Shown: positions 35,132 through 43,636 of the stretch, piece by piece
Numbering within the stretch: the first letter of the stretch is position 1
How the letters are laid out: every line of letters starts with the position of its first letter
Assembly (NCBI RefSeq): GCF_028290435.1
Contig: NZ_JAQGJV010000008.1
Span: 1-53,556, forward strand
Reading direction: 5' to 3'
Length of the DNA: 53,556 bases
DNA from: Devosia sp.
Lineage (GTDB): Bacteria; Pseudomonadota; Alphaproteobacteria; Rhizobiales; Devosiaceae
Position numbers and translations under genes: made by a program
The notes under the pieces: generated by a model
Told to the model about the DNA's origin: nothing
Database searches by the model: none
The model's input: only the letters and a program-made list of their open reading frames with translations

Positions 35132-37873
35132 ATGGCAGTTTTGGACCGCACGGGCGAATGGCGTTGTTTCGGCTGGCCGCGATCGATCGGACGGCTGACC
35201 GGCGTCGCCACGCTGGCGCTGCTCGCGGCAATAACACCCTCCCAGGCTCAGGGTGTCACCTTTACTGATGACATATATCCGGGCTCGGTGATGGATGGTC
35301 CTAACTGGAACGGCTCTTTCATTATCGTCGGAAATAGCGCCCCCGGCGCCGTTAATGTCGATGGTGGTGGGCAGGTGGTTATCAACGGCCTCACTTATCT
35401 CGGCTTTGATCCCAACGTGACAGGAACCGTGACGGTGACTGGCTACGGATCTTCCTGGGACAACTACAGTTCATTCACTGTCGGCAATTATGGCACTGGC
35501 ATCCTGAATGTTGAGAATGGCGGACGGACTTTCAGTGGCCTTAGCTATCTTGGCTACCAGTCCGGTTCGACAGGAACCGCGATGGTGACTGGCGCTGGAT
35601 CCTGGCTCAGCGGGGAACTCCATGTTGGCTACTGGGGTACGGGCATCCTGAATATCGAGGATAGTGGACACGTGGTTGCCTGGAGCTCTGCCGATCTTGG
35701 CTACCAGTCCGACGGGACAGGAACCGCGACGGTGAAGGGCGCCGGATCGTCCTGGGAGATCCTCGGGGCGCTCCATATTGGCGAACAGGGCATTGGCGTC
35801 CTGAATGTCGAAGATGCCGGATATGCCAGCAGCTACGATGGCTATCTGGGCTTTGCTTCCGGCTCAACAGGAACAGCGACGGTGACGGGCGCCGGATCGT
35901 CCTGGACTACCAGCAGCTTGACGGTCGGTAATGGTGGCACCGGCACGTTGACCATTGCAGACGGCGGCTTGGTCTCTGTAGGCGGCGCGCGACAAGTCGA
36001 TGTCGGCTTACTTTCCGGGTCCATCGGCACGATCAATGTTGGCGCCGCGGCAGGCGATGCGGCCGCAGCAGCTGGCACTCTGGATGCAGGGACACTGGAC
36101 TTCGGCGACGGGACCGGCACGCTGGTGTTCAACCATACCGGAATGCCGGATGGCTCGGCCCTGCGCTTCGATCCAGGGATTTCGGGCGTTGGCGCGATCG
36201 AGCATCTTGCCGGAACCACAATCCTGACCGGCGATAGTTCCGGCTTTGGCGGAACCACGACGGTCTCGGGCGGCACGCTGATCGTCGGCTCGGCCGGTAC
36301 AGGCAGTCTCGGCGGCATGATCGACGTGTTGTCTGGCGCTACGCTGGGCGGCACTGGTGCCCTGCGCACGACGACGATCGCCGCTGGTGGCACGCATACA
36401 CCCGGCAATTCGATCGGCACCCAGATCATTAATGGCAACTATATCAATCACGGCACCCTCGTCGTCGAGGCCAATCCCTCCAGTGCCGACAAGCTGGTGG
36501 TCAATGGCGCTGTCGATATTGCCGGGGCCAATTTGAACCTGCTGCTAACGCCGACTAGCGTGGCCGATTGGGATATTGCGCATAACCCGTTCAGTTACAC
36601 CATCATTGCCAATGACGGCGCCGATGCTGTCACCGGCCAGTTCGCCAGCAGCAGCGATCTAAATCAACTGCTCTTCCTCGATGCCAGCCTCGACTATGCC
36701 GGTGGCGATGGCAATGATGTGGGGCTCCTGCTCGCTCGCAATGATATCGATTTTGCCAGGATGGCCGGCACAACCAACCAGTCTGGCACCGCGCGGGCCA
36801 TCGAGAGTCTGGGCTCAGGCCCGCTCTACGATGCCATTGTCATGCAAAGCGATGGCGATATTGTGCGTGCCAGCTTCGATGCCTTGTCAGGCGAGATCGG
36901 TGCTGCGACCAAAGGCACGCTGACCGCGCCCGCCCAGAAAATGGCCGATGCGGTCAATGATCGCCTGCTCGGCGTCTCCGGGCACACTGGCAGCGCCCCC
37001 GTGCTCGCCTATGGCCCCGGCGGTCCGGAACTGGCCGGGTCCGACACCCCCCTCTCCGTGGTCTGGGGCAGTGCCTTTGGCAATTGGGGCCACTTCGACG
37101 GCGATGCTGATGTCGCAAGTCTTTCGACCCACGGCGGCGGTCTGGCCGGCGGTATCGACGGAGAACTCGGCGATTGGCGGCTTGGCCTGATGGCAGGCTA
37201 TGCCGGCTCCGCCTTCGAGGTCGCCGATCGCTCCTCGACCGGTTCCAGCGACAGCTATTCGCTGGGGCTTTATGGCGGCACGCAATGGGGTGCGCTGGCC
37301 TTCCGTTCCAGCCTCACCGCCTCGGCCCATAGTCTCGCAACCAGCCGCGACGTGGTTATTCCCGGCTTCACCGATCACCTGAGTGCCGATTACAAGGCCC
37401 GCTCGCTGCAGGCCTTCGCCGAACTGGGCTATCGCCTCGACCTCACCAATGCCACCAGCATCGAACCGTTCGCCAACCTGACCCAGTTGCTTGTTGATAC
37501 CGACGGCTACAGCGAAACCGGCGGTGCCGCCGCCTTGACCAGCGCTGCCGATGCCACCACGTCGACCTTCACCACGGTTGGTCTCCGCGCCAGCCACCAG
37601 GTCGCCATGGGCACCGTGCTCACCACCATCCGCGCCATGGCCGGTTGGCGCCACGGCATCGGCGAGCTTGCGCCCGCCAGCACCATGAGCTTTGCCGGCA
37701 GCACGCCCTTCACAGTTACCGGCGGTCATACCCCATCCGACACGGCCCTGCTCTCGACCGGATTAGACCTCAACCTCACCGAAGCGTTGACCATCGGCCT
37801 CGCCTATGTCGGCAGCTTTGCCAATCGCGCCAGCGACAACGCTGCATCGGCCACGGTCGCGGGGAGATACTGA
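35132..37873 (+). CDS. Autotransporter with repeated beta-helix passenger
   Basis: A 913-residue autotransporter. ATG 35132 has AGGGGA upstream. An extended signal region (charged residues 1-20, then VATLALLAAITPSQAQ) leads to a passenger of about 600 residues. From residue ~60 to ~290 there are five or six imperfect ~45-residue repeats of the form LxVGxxGTGxLNVExGG then GxxxGSTGTATVTGAGSSW, a pattern frequent in autotransporters of proteobacteria. A PATR-like segment GLGGTTTVSGGTLIVG follows around 370. The barrel starts near residue 640 (VVWGSAFGNWGHFDGD) and ends in GRY, an aromatic last residue as expected. Passenger role unknown. It is a single-gene transcript between the amidase operon and the amiC operon. 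Confidence 0.9.
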   Translation: MAVLDRTGEWRCFGWPRSIGRLTGVATLALLAAITPSQAQGVTFTDDIYPGSVMDGPNWNGSFIIVGNSAPGAVNVDGGGQVVINGLTYLGFDPNVTGTVTVTGYGSSWDNYSSFTVGNYGTGILNVENGGRTFSGLSYLGYQSGSTGTAMVTGAGSWLSGELHVGYWGTGILNIEDSGHVVAWSSADLGYQSDGTGTATVKGAGSSWEILGALHIGEQGIGVLNVEDAGYASSYDGYLGFASGSTGTATVTGAGSSWTTSSLTVGNGGTGTLTIADGGLVSVGGARQVDVGLLSGSIGTINVGAAAGDAAAAAGTLDAGTLDFGDGTGTLVFNHTGMPDGSALRFDPGISGVGAIEHLAGTTILTGDSSGFGGTTTVSGGTLIVGSAGTGSLGGMIDVLSGATLGGTGALRTTTIAAGGTHTPGNSIGTQIINGNYINHGTLVVEANPSSADKLVVNGAVDIAGANLNLLLTPTSVADWDIAHNPFSYTIIANDGADAVTGQFASSSDLNQLLFLDASLDYAGGDGNDVGLLLARNDIDFARMAGTTNQSGTARAIESLGSGPLYDAIVMQSDGDIVRASFDALSGEIGAATKGTLTAPAQKMADAVNDRLLGVSGHTGSAPVLAYGPGGPELAGSDTPLSVVWGSAFGNWGHFDGDADVASLSTHGGGLAGGIDGELGDWRLGLMAGYAGSAFEVADRSSTGSSDSYSLGLYGGTQWGALAFRSSLTASAHSLATSRDVVIPGFTDHLSADYKARSLQAFAELGYRLDLTNATSIEPFANLTQLLVDTDGYSETGGAAALTSAADATTSTFTTVGLRASHQVAMGTVLTTIRAMAGWRHGIGELAPASTMSFAGSTPFTVTGGHTPSDTALLSTGLDLNLTEALTIGLAYVGSFANRASDNAASATVAGRY

Positions 37874-38274
37874 GGGGCAAGTTATAGGCGGCCAAGGGGG
37901 CCATTGCCCCGGTTCAACGTCCCGAGAACTGCCGGCCGCCTGGCGAGCGAAATGTCTGATCTAAGACGGTGTACTGCTGGCTGCAAACGGTCCTCTTTCG
38001 CCGATCTGCTTGTCAGCTTTTCGAGCAGTTGCACTAATAACGGACAGGCAGGAAACCACCCCAATCTTGCCGTTGGCTGGGTCGTATGGCGATGTCCGCT
38101 TTTCGGAAATCGCAAGTCTGGTCCGAACGACTGAAATGGGGCGCCTCTCCACCGCGATCATATTGCAGTGGGAATTGTAGGAAAGCTGCGATTGGGAGAC
38201 AGGTTGCCGCGCGCATCAGCTGCATAGTTCGTGGGCAATTGCGTCGCCAGCCTAAGTTTTTGGCGTAATATGAC
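37874..38274. other. Spacer between third autotransporter and amiC promoter
   Basis: About 400 bases with no credible gene. It holds a copy of the dispersed intergenic repeat at 38040-38185. No terminator of the autotransporter gene is evident. Confidence 0.5.
38040..38185 (+). repeat. Dispersed intergenic repeat, copy 4
   Basis: Core 1 ACGGACAG-n8-CCACCCCAA at 38040-38064 is close to the 18.5 and 34.6 kb copies. Core 2 is more eroded (GAATTGTAGGAAAGCTGCG around 38168). Confidence 0.6.
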
Positions 38275-38310
38275 TTGACACTCCTATGGTGGATTGCAAT
38301 CATTCCACCA
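38275..38310 (+). promoter_or_regulatory. Promoter of the amiC operon with overlapping palindrome
   Basis: A consensus minus-35 TTGACA (38275-38280), a 17-base spacer and AATCAT (38298-38303, four of six matches to TATAAT) form a sigma70-type promoter. Two dyads overlap it: TGGTGGA/TCCACCA (38287-38293, 38304-38310) and the perfect palindrome GATTGCAATC (38292-38301). They may be an operator. A start near 38310 would give a ~90-base leader before amiC. Confidence 0.65.
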
Positions 38311-38315
38311 CATAA

Positions 38316-38342
38316 CTGACTTCGCAGCAGGCATTTGGGCCT
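38316..38342 (+). promoter_or_regulatory. Tandem six-base-loop hairpins, candidate ANTAR target
   Basis: Two adjacent small stem-loops: CTG-ACTTCG-CAG (38316-38327) and AGGC-ATTTGG-GCCT (38329-38342), one base apart. Both have six-base loops beginning with A. ANTAR proteins such as AmiR and NasR bind paired hexaloop stems whose loops carry A at position 1 and G at position 4. Here the A is present but G is at position 6, so the fit is partial. The 3' arm of the second hairpin (38339-38342) overlaps the first bases of the terminator stem, the geometry required for antitermination. Confidence 0.5.
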
Positions 38343-38387
38343 CACTTCGGAACGCATCCCGCCGTTCCCGGTGAGGTCTTTTCGTTT
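38340..38387 (+). terminator. Intrinsic terminator in the amiC leader
   Basis: CCTCAC (38340-38345) pairs with GTGAGG (38371-38376), and the inner CGG and AACG pair with CCG and CGTT, giving about 13 base pairs around an 8-base loop. TCTTTTCGTTT (38377-38387) follows directly. It stands between the promoter and amiC, so transcription of the operon would stop here unless antiterminated. The product of the second gene, AmiR-like, is the obvious candidate for relieving it. Confidence 0.75.
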
Positions 38388-38401
38388 GGGATCCGCACTT
38401 G

Positions 38402-39580
38402 ATGACGTCGAGCCTACAAACAGTTCCGGTGGGTGTATTGTTCTCCACCAGCGGGCCCTATGCTGCCCTTGGCCGTGAGGGCCTGGCGGGAGCAATGCTG
38501 GCGATTGCCGAGATCAATGCCGACGACCAATACGGGCTAAAGCTGGCGGCGCAGGTGCGTGATCCGCGCGGCTCGACCGAGCAATATGCAGCCATGGCTG
38601 CCGATATCGTCGGGACGACCGGGGCCCGCCACATCCTGGGCTGCACCACGTCTTGGAGCCGCAAGGAAGTTATTCCCGTGCTCGAAAAAAGCGCCACCAT
38701 GCTCTGGTACTCATGCCCCTATGAGGGCTTCGAAGCCCACGACCAGGTCATCTATCTCGGCGCCTGCCCCAACCAGCATATCCTGCCGCTCCTCGCCTTC
38801 GCCCTGCCCCGCTTCGGCACCAATGGCTACCTCGTCGGCTCCAATTATATCTGGGGTTGGGAAACCAACCGCATCGCCCGCGATATCATCGAGGCTGCGG
38901 GCGGGCCGGTCGCAGGTGAACGCTATGTGCCGCTCGGTGACGTCGATATCGGCCGTATCATCGAAGAAATCCGCACCAAACGCCCGGCCTTCGTGGTCAA
39001 TACGCTGATCGGGCCGTCGTCCTATGCGTTCCTCGCCGCCTATCACGCTTTGGGGCAGGCCGATCAGACTTTCAGCCAGGATGTACGGCCCGTGTTGAGC
39101 TGCAATTTCGCCGAAAGCGAAGTGGCACAATTGGGCGCGGTCGCCGCCGGTCAATACGCCATCTCGCCCTATTTCCAATCGCTGGCGACGCCGGAAAATC
39201 GTCGCTTCCTCGATACGGCCAAGCAATTCGCACCGGATGCGGTCCATATCTCGGCGTTCTTCGCTCAGGCGTATGCCGCGGTGCATCTGCTGGCGGCCGG
39301 GCTCGCTGGCGCCGGCACCGATGCAACCGACGCAGTGCGCGAAGCCACCAAGTTCGTGTCGATGACGGCGCCGTTCGGGCCGATTGAAATCGATGATGCC
39401 ACCAATCATGCAGTGCTGACCCCGCGCATTGCCCGTGCCGTTGTCGGGGGCTTCGACATCGTCAGCGACATGGAGACGGCGATCCGCCCCGATCCGTACC
39501 TGGCATATTCGCCGGTTGCGGTCGCGAGCGATCCGGCGGCACCATCGCCGCGTGTCTCCCACCTTCGGGTGATCAAATGA
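38402..39580 (+). CDS. amiC: AmiC-like amide-sensing regulator (periplasmic-binding fold, cytoplasmic)
   Basis: A 392-residue protein of the AmiC/UrtA-type type I periplasmic-binding fold (Peripla_BP_6-like). It has no signal peptide: ATG 38402 leads straight into the first strand (VPVGVLFSTSGPYAALGREG). Family features include EINADDQYGLKL, RDPRGSTEQY, GCTTSWSRKEVIPVLEK, WYSCPYEGFEAHDQVIYLGACPNQH and GSNYIWGWETNR, all matching AmiC, the negative regulator of amidase operons that binds small amides and releases AmiR. It is coupled to amiR by overlapping stop and start (39577-39580). Here it precedes a peptide-type importer and an amidase; the ligand is probably an amide but its size cannot be judged. 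Confidence 0.9.
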   Translation: MTSSLQTVPVGVLFSTSGPYAALGREGLAGAMLAIAEINADDQYGLKLAAQVRDPRGSTEQYAAMAADIVGTTGARHILGCTTSWSRKEVIPVLEKSATMLWYSCPYEGFEAHDQVIYLGACPNQHILPLLAFALPRFGTNGYLVGSNYIWGWETNRIARDIIEAAGGPVAGERYVPLGDVDIGRIIEEIRTKRPAFVVNTLIGPSSYAFLAAYHALGQADQTFSQDVRPVLSCNFAESEVAQLGAVAAGQYAISPYFQSLATPENRRFLDTAKQFAPDAVHISAFFAQAYAAVHLLAAGLAGAGTDATDAVREATKFVSMTAPFGPIEIDDATNHAVLTPRIARAVVGGFDIVSDMETAIRPDPYLAYSPVAVASDPAAPSPRVSHLRVIK

Positions 39581-40185
39581 GCCAGTTCAAAACAACGCCC
39601 AAATTCGACGGCCAGTGTGCGCTGATCCTGCACCGGCCCCATCCCGTGGTCGACGCAATCACGCGTCAGCTCACCCAGCTTGGCGTGCGCTATCAAACCC
39701 ACTGGCCCGAGCTTCCTGCCGACCTCGACGCGGCCGCTTTCAATCACCTGTTCTACGACGCCGACATGGGCCATGACGGCCAGTTCCCCTGGGCGCCGGG
39801 CAAAGCGCCGATGCTGTCCATCGCCCTGATCGGCTCGGAAGCGCCGGGCCGGCTGGCTTGGGCGATCCGGCTGGGCGCCGATGCCCATCTCCTCAAGCCC
39901 ATTGGCAGTGGCGGCATTTTCGCGGCACTGGTCATCGCCAGCCAGGCTTTCGAGAGCCGCGCCGCGCAAGCAGCCGAATTGAGCGACCTGCGCGAGAGGC
40001 TGGCCGGCCGTCAGGTGTTGGCCGAAGCCACGGCGTGTCTGATGATGCTCGACAATATTTCGGCCGATGCCGCATACGAGCGGCTGCGCCGTACCGCCAT
40101 GACCGAACGCAAGAGCATCGAGGCCATGGCTCTCCAGATCGTCGAACAGTTGCGGAGCGGTCATGTCCGAACTGATCGCGCCTAG
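39577..40185 (+). CDS. amiR: AmiR-like ANTAR-domain antiterminator
   Basis: A 202-residue protein with an N-terminal pseudo-receiver part (residues ~15-125) and a C-terminal coiled coil plus ANTAR domain (LRERLAGRQVLAEATACLMM then AYERLRRTAMTERKSIEAMALQIVE, residues ~140-193). The receiver-like half lacks a clear phosphoacceptor aspartate, as in AmiR, which is regulated by binding AmiC and not by phosphorylation. ANTAR domains bind tandem RNA hairpins and prevent intrinsic termination; such hairpins and a terminator are visible in the leader of this operon. It overlaps the next permease gene by 23 bases. Confidence 0.9.
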   Translation: MSQFKTTPKFDGQCALILHRPHPVVDAITRQLTQLGVRYQTHWPELPADLDAAAFNHLFYDADMGHDGQFPWAPGKAPMLSIALIGSEAPGRLAWAIRLGADAHLLKPIGSGGIFAALVIASQAFESRAAQAAELSDLRERLAGRQVLAEATACLMMLDNISADAAYERLRRTAMTERKSIEAMALQIVEQLRSGHVRTDRA

Positions 40186-41065
40186 CGCCGCGCCACGCCG
40201 TCCGACCCGGGCGGGCACTGTCATCCGACGCCTGTTGCGCCGGCCGCTGGCTGTCACCGGCCTCGTCATTATCGCCATCGTGGTGATCGCGGCGGTGTTC
40301 GCACCCTGGGTCGCGCCCTATGATCCGGGCGAGCAGTTCTTCGACGGATTGACGCTGGAAGGGGCGCCGCTGCCGCCTAACGGAGCGTTCCTCTTCGGCA
40401 CCGACCTGCTTGGCCGCGACCTGCTGAGCCGCCTGATCTTCGGCGCCCAAACCTCGCTGGTCATCGGCGTTGTCGCCAATGGCATCGCGGTGTTCATCGG
40501 CGCGCTGGTGGGCATCGTGGCGGGCTATTTCCGCGGCTGGATCGGCACCATCCTGATGCGCTTCACCGATTTGATGATGAGCTTTCCGGCGCTGCTGCTG
40601 GCTATCGTGCTGGCCGCCATCTTCAAGCCGAGCCTGTGGATCGTCGCCATGGTGATCGCCATGGTCAACTGGGTCCAGGTCGCCCGCGTCATCTATACCG
40701 AGACGCGTTCGCTGGCCGAACGCGACTTCATCGAGGCCGAGCGCTCGCTCGGCGCCAGTTCCGCGCGCATCCTGTGGTCGCACATCCTGCCGCATCTGGT
40801 CTCGACCATCGTGGTCTGGGCGACGCTGGGCATCTCCACCACCGTGCTGCTCGAAGCCACGCTGAGCTTTCTCGGCATTGGTGTGCAGCCGCCGACCGCG
40901 TCCTGGGGCAATATCATCTTCGAAAACCAGACGTATTTCGCCTCGGCACCCTGGCTGGTGTTCATCCCCGGCGCCGCCATCATCCTCTTGGCGCTGGCCT
41001 TCAACTTCCTCGGTGATGCGCTGCGCGACATTCTTGATCCGACCCAGCAGGGGCGCTCGGCATGA
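40163..41065 (+). CDS. Peptide-type ABC transporter permease (DppC type)
   Basis: A 300-residue permease. ATG 40163 lies inside the end of amiR. The N-terminal helix (residues ~30-55), the segment FAPWVAPYDPGEQF, FGTDLLGRDLLSRLIFGAQTSL and the EAA loop AERDFIEAERSLGASSARILWSHILPH are typical. It has six hydrophobic segments. It couples to the DppB-type gene by ATGA (41062-41065). In this operon the inner permease precedes the DppB-type one, the reverse of the usual dpp order. Confidence 0.94.
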   Translation: MSELIAPSAAPRRPTRAGTVIRRLLRRPLAVTGLVIIAIVVIAAVFAPWVAPYDPGEQFFDGLTLEGAPLPPNGAFLFGTDLLGRDLLSRLIFGAQTSLVIGVVANGIAVFIGALVGIVAGYFRGWIGTILMRFTDLMMSFPALLLAIVLAAIFKPSLWIVAMVIAMVNWVQVARVIYTETRSLAERDFIEAERSLGASSARILWSHILPHLVSTIVVWATLGISTTVLLEATLSFLGIGVQPPTASWGNIIFENQTYFASAPWLVFIPGAAIILLALAFNFLGDALRDILDPTQQGRSA

Positions 41066-41982
41066 CCGCCTATATCGCCCGCCGCTTCGGCCAGGCCCTG
41101 CTGATCCTCGTCGGCATCAGCCTCGTCACCTTCGTGCTGCTCTATCTCGTACCCGCCGATCCAGCGCGCCAGATCGCCGGACGTTCGGCCACGGCCGAAA
41201 CCGTAGAGAACATCCGCAACCAGCTTGGCCTCAACCTGCCGTTTTACGAGCAGTATGGCCGCTATGTTGCCGCCCTCGCCCGGGGCGATCTCGGGCGGTC
41301 CTACCTGCAGAAAACCCAAGTGTCCGAGCTGATCGCCTCGCGTCTGCCCGCCAGCCTGCTGTTGATGGCCGGCGCCATCGTCTGTGAACTGCTGATCGGC
41401 CTGACCATGGGCCTTGTTGCCGCCCTGCGCCGCGGCACCTGGGTGGATAGCTCGCTGATGGTCGTGTCCTTCGTCGGCGTCTCCGCCCCGCAGTTCGTCA
41501 TCGGCATATTGCTGCTGTATGTCTTCGCCGTGCAGCTCGGCTGGTTCCCGATCGGTGGTTACGGCACGTTTCGTCATCTCGTGCTGCCAGCACTGACGCT
41601 CGGCATTCTCGGCTCCGGCTGGTACGCGCGGATGATGCGCTCATCGATGCTCGACGTGCTGCGCCAGGATTATATCCGCACGGCCCATGCCAAAGGGCTC
41701 AAGGGCTGGAAGGTGCTGTTCGGCCACGCCGTGCCCAATGCCATCCTGCCCATAATCGCCATGATCGGCATCGATATCGGCATGTTCATGAGTGGCATCG
41801 TGGTGGTCGAAGCCGTGTTCGGCTGGCCCGGCATCGGTCAGCTTGCCTGGCAGGCCATCCAGCGCATCGACATTCCCATCATCATGGGCGTCACCCTGGT
41901 TTCTGCCTGCGCCATCGTCATCGGCAATCTAGTCGCCGACCTCGTCGCTCCGCTTATCGATCCGCGCATCAAGCTGCGGTGA
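41062..41982 (+). CDS. Peptide-type ABC transporter permease (DppB type)
   Basis: A 306-residue permease starting MTAYIARRFGQALLILVGISL. It has YLVPADPARQIAG in the first loop, the LGLNLPFYEQYGRYV segment of DppB proteins, FPIGGYGTFRHLVLPALTLG, and the EAA loop RTAHAKGLKGWKVLFGHAVPN. Six membrane segments are expected. It is followed after 34 bases by the binding-protein gene. Confidence 0.94.
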   Translation: MTAYIARRFGQALLILVGISLVTFVLLYLVPADPARQIAGRSATAETVENIRNQLGLNLPFYEQYGRYVAALARGDLGRSYLQKTQVSELIASRLPASLLLMAGAIVCELLIGLTMGLVAALRRGTWVDSSLMVVSFVGVSAPQFVIGILLLYVFAVQLGWFPIGGYGTFRHLVLPALTLGILGSGWYARMMRSSMLDVLRQDYIRTAHAKGLKGWKVLFGHAVPNAILPIIAMIGIDIGMFMSGIVVVEAVFGWPGIGQLAWQAIQRIDIPIIMGVTLVSACAIVIGNLVADLVAPLIDPRIKLR

Positions 41983-42016
41983 TCCAACCATAATGTTCAA
42001 CCGGGAGACTAGTCAC

Positions 42017-43636
42017 ATGCGTAATGCACTGCTTGCCGGGGTGGCCGCCGCCGCCCTTCTCACCGCCATCGCGCCCAGCTTCGCCCAAGAGGAGAAGCAG
42101 GGTGGCTCGATGATCGTCACCTATAAGGACGACGTCTCGACGCTCGATCCCGCCATCGGCTACGACTGGCAGAACTGGTCGATGATCAAGTCGCTGTTCG
42201 ATGGCCTCATGGACTATGAGCCCGGCACTTCGACGCTGAAGCCCGATCTCGCCGAAAGCTACACCATCTCCCCCGATGGGCTGACCTACACCTTCGTGCT
42301 GCACAAGGGCGTCAAGTTCCACAACGGTCGCGAGATGACCGCCGAAGACGTAAAGTACTCGCTCGACCGCGTCACCAACCCGGTCACCCAGAGCCCCGGC
42401 GCCGGCTTCTTCGGCTCCATCGATGGCTTCGCCGCCATGGCCGATGGCACCGCGACCAGCCTCTCCGGCGTGACCGTCGTCGACCCCTACACCGTGCAGA
42501 TCAAGCTCAGCCGCCCCGACGCAACCTTCCTGCATGTCGTTGCGCTGAACTTCGCCTCGGTCGTGCCCAAAGAGGCCGTCGATGAATTCGGCGCCGATTT
42601 CGGCAAGCATCCTGTCGGCACCGGCGCCTTCTCGCTGGCCGAATGGACACTGGGCCAGAAGCTCGTGTTCAAGCGCAATCCGGATTACTGGAAGCCGGGC
42701 GTGCCCAAGCTCGACGAGATCGACTTCGAAGTCGGCCAGGATCCGACCGTTGCGCTGCTCCGCCTGCAGAAGGGCGAAGTCGACATTCCGGGCGATGGCA
42801 TTCCGCCGGCCCAGTTCCTGCAGGTCAAGGACGATCCGACCTATGCGCCGCTGATCATCGAAGGTGGCCAGTTGCAGACCGGCTATATCACGCTCAACGT
42901 GCACACGCCGCCGCTCGACAACGTCGATGTCCGCAAGGCCATCAACATGGCGATCAACAAGGACCGCATCGTCCAGATCGTCAACGGCCGCGCCATCGTC
43001 GCCAACCAGCCGCTGCCCCCATCGATGCCGGGCTATGCGCCGGACTATAAGGGCTATGTCTATGACGTCGAGGGCGCCAAGGCACTGCTCGCCAAGGCTG
43101 GCCTGCCCGATGGCTTCACCACCGAGCTTTACGTCTACAATACCGATCCCAATCCGCGTATCGCCCAGGCGATCCAGCAGGATCTCTCGGCCATCGGCAT
43201 CACTGCCGAAATCAAGTCGCTGGCCCAGGCCAACGTCATCGAGGCCGGCGGCAATGGCTCGGCGCCGATGATCTGGTCGGGCGGCATGGGCTGGATCGCC
43301 GATTTCCCCGATCCGTCCAACTTCTACGGTCCGATCCTGGGTTGCGCCGGTGCGGCCGAAGGCGGCTGGAACTGGTCGAAATACTGCAACGAAGACCTCG
43401 ACGCCAAGGCGACCGCGGCTGACTCGATCACCGATCCGGCCAAGAAGACCGAGCGCGAACAGGCCTGGCGCGATATCTACCTCGCCATCATGGACGATGC
43501 GCCATGGGTGCCGGTGTTCAACGAACAGCGCTTCACCATCCGCTCGGAAAACATGGGCGGCCCCGACGCGCTGTTCGTCGATCCCGTCCACGTCCCAGTC
43601 AACTACGATTATGTGTTCGCCAAGAATGTGCAGTAA
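42017..43636 (+). CDS. Peptide-type ABC transporter substrate-binding protein
   Basis: A 539-residue SBP_bac_5 protein. ATG 42017 is favoured over the in-frame ATG 41993 because GGGAG lies at 42003-42007 and the signal peptide then starts cleanly (MRNALLAGVAAAALLTAI, cut at SFAQ-EE). Family marks are VSTLDPAIGYDWQNWS, DLAESYTISPDGLTYTFVLHKGVKFHNGREMTAEDV and KHPVGTGAFSLAEW. Its partner amidase and AmiC/AmiR control suggest an amide-bearing ligand; this is inference. The reading frame runs 11 bases into the amidase gene. Confidence 0.93.
   Translation: MRNALLAGVAAAALLTAIAPSFAQEEKQGGSMIVTYKDDVSTLDPAIGYDWQNWSMIKSLFDGLMDYEPGTSTLKPDLAESYTISPDGLTYTFVLHKGVKFHNGREMTAEDVKYSLDRVTNPVTQSPGAGFFGSIDGFAAMADGTATSLSGVTVVDPYTVQIKLSRPDATFLHVVALNFASVVPKEAVDEFGADFGKHPVGTGAFSLAEWTLGQKLVFKRNPDYWKPGVPKLDEIDFEVGQDPTVALLRLQKGEVDIPGDGIPPAQFLQVKDDPTYAPLIIEGGQLQTGYITLNVHTPPLDNVDVRKAINMAINKDRIVQIVNGRAIVANQPLPPSMPGYAPDYKGYVYDVEGAKALLAKAGLPDGFTTELYVYNTDPNPRIAQAIQQDLSAIGITAEIKSLAQANVIEAGGNGSAPMIWSGGMGWIADFPDPSNFYGPILGCAGAAEGGWNWSKYCNEDLDAKATAADSITDPAKKTEREQAWRDIYLAIMDDAPWVPVFNEQRFTIRSENMGGPDALFVDPVHVPVNYDYVFAKNVQ

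Noticed and set aside
41969..43591. 540-codon minus-strand open frame opposite the binding-protein gene
   Set aside because: Antisense shadow; the plus strand has a signal peptide and full SBP_bac_5 motifs.
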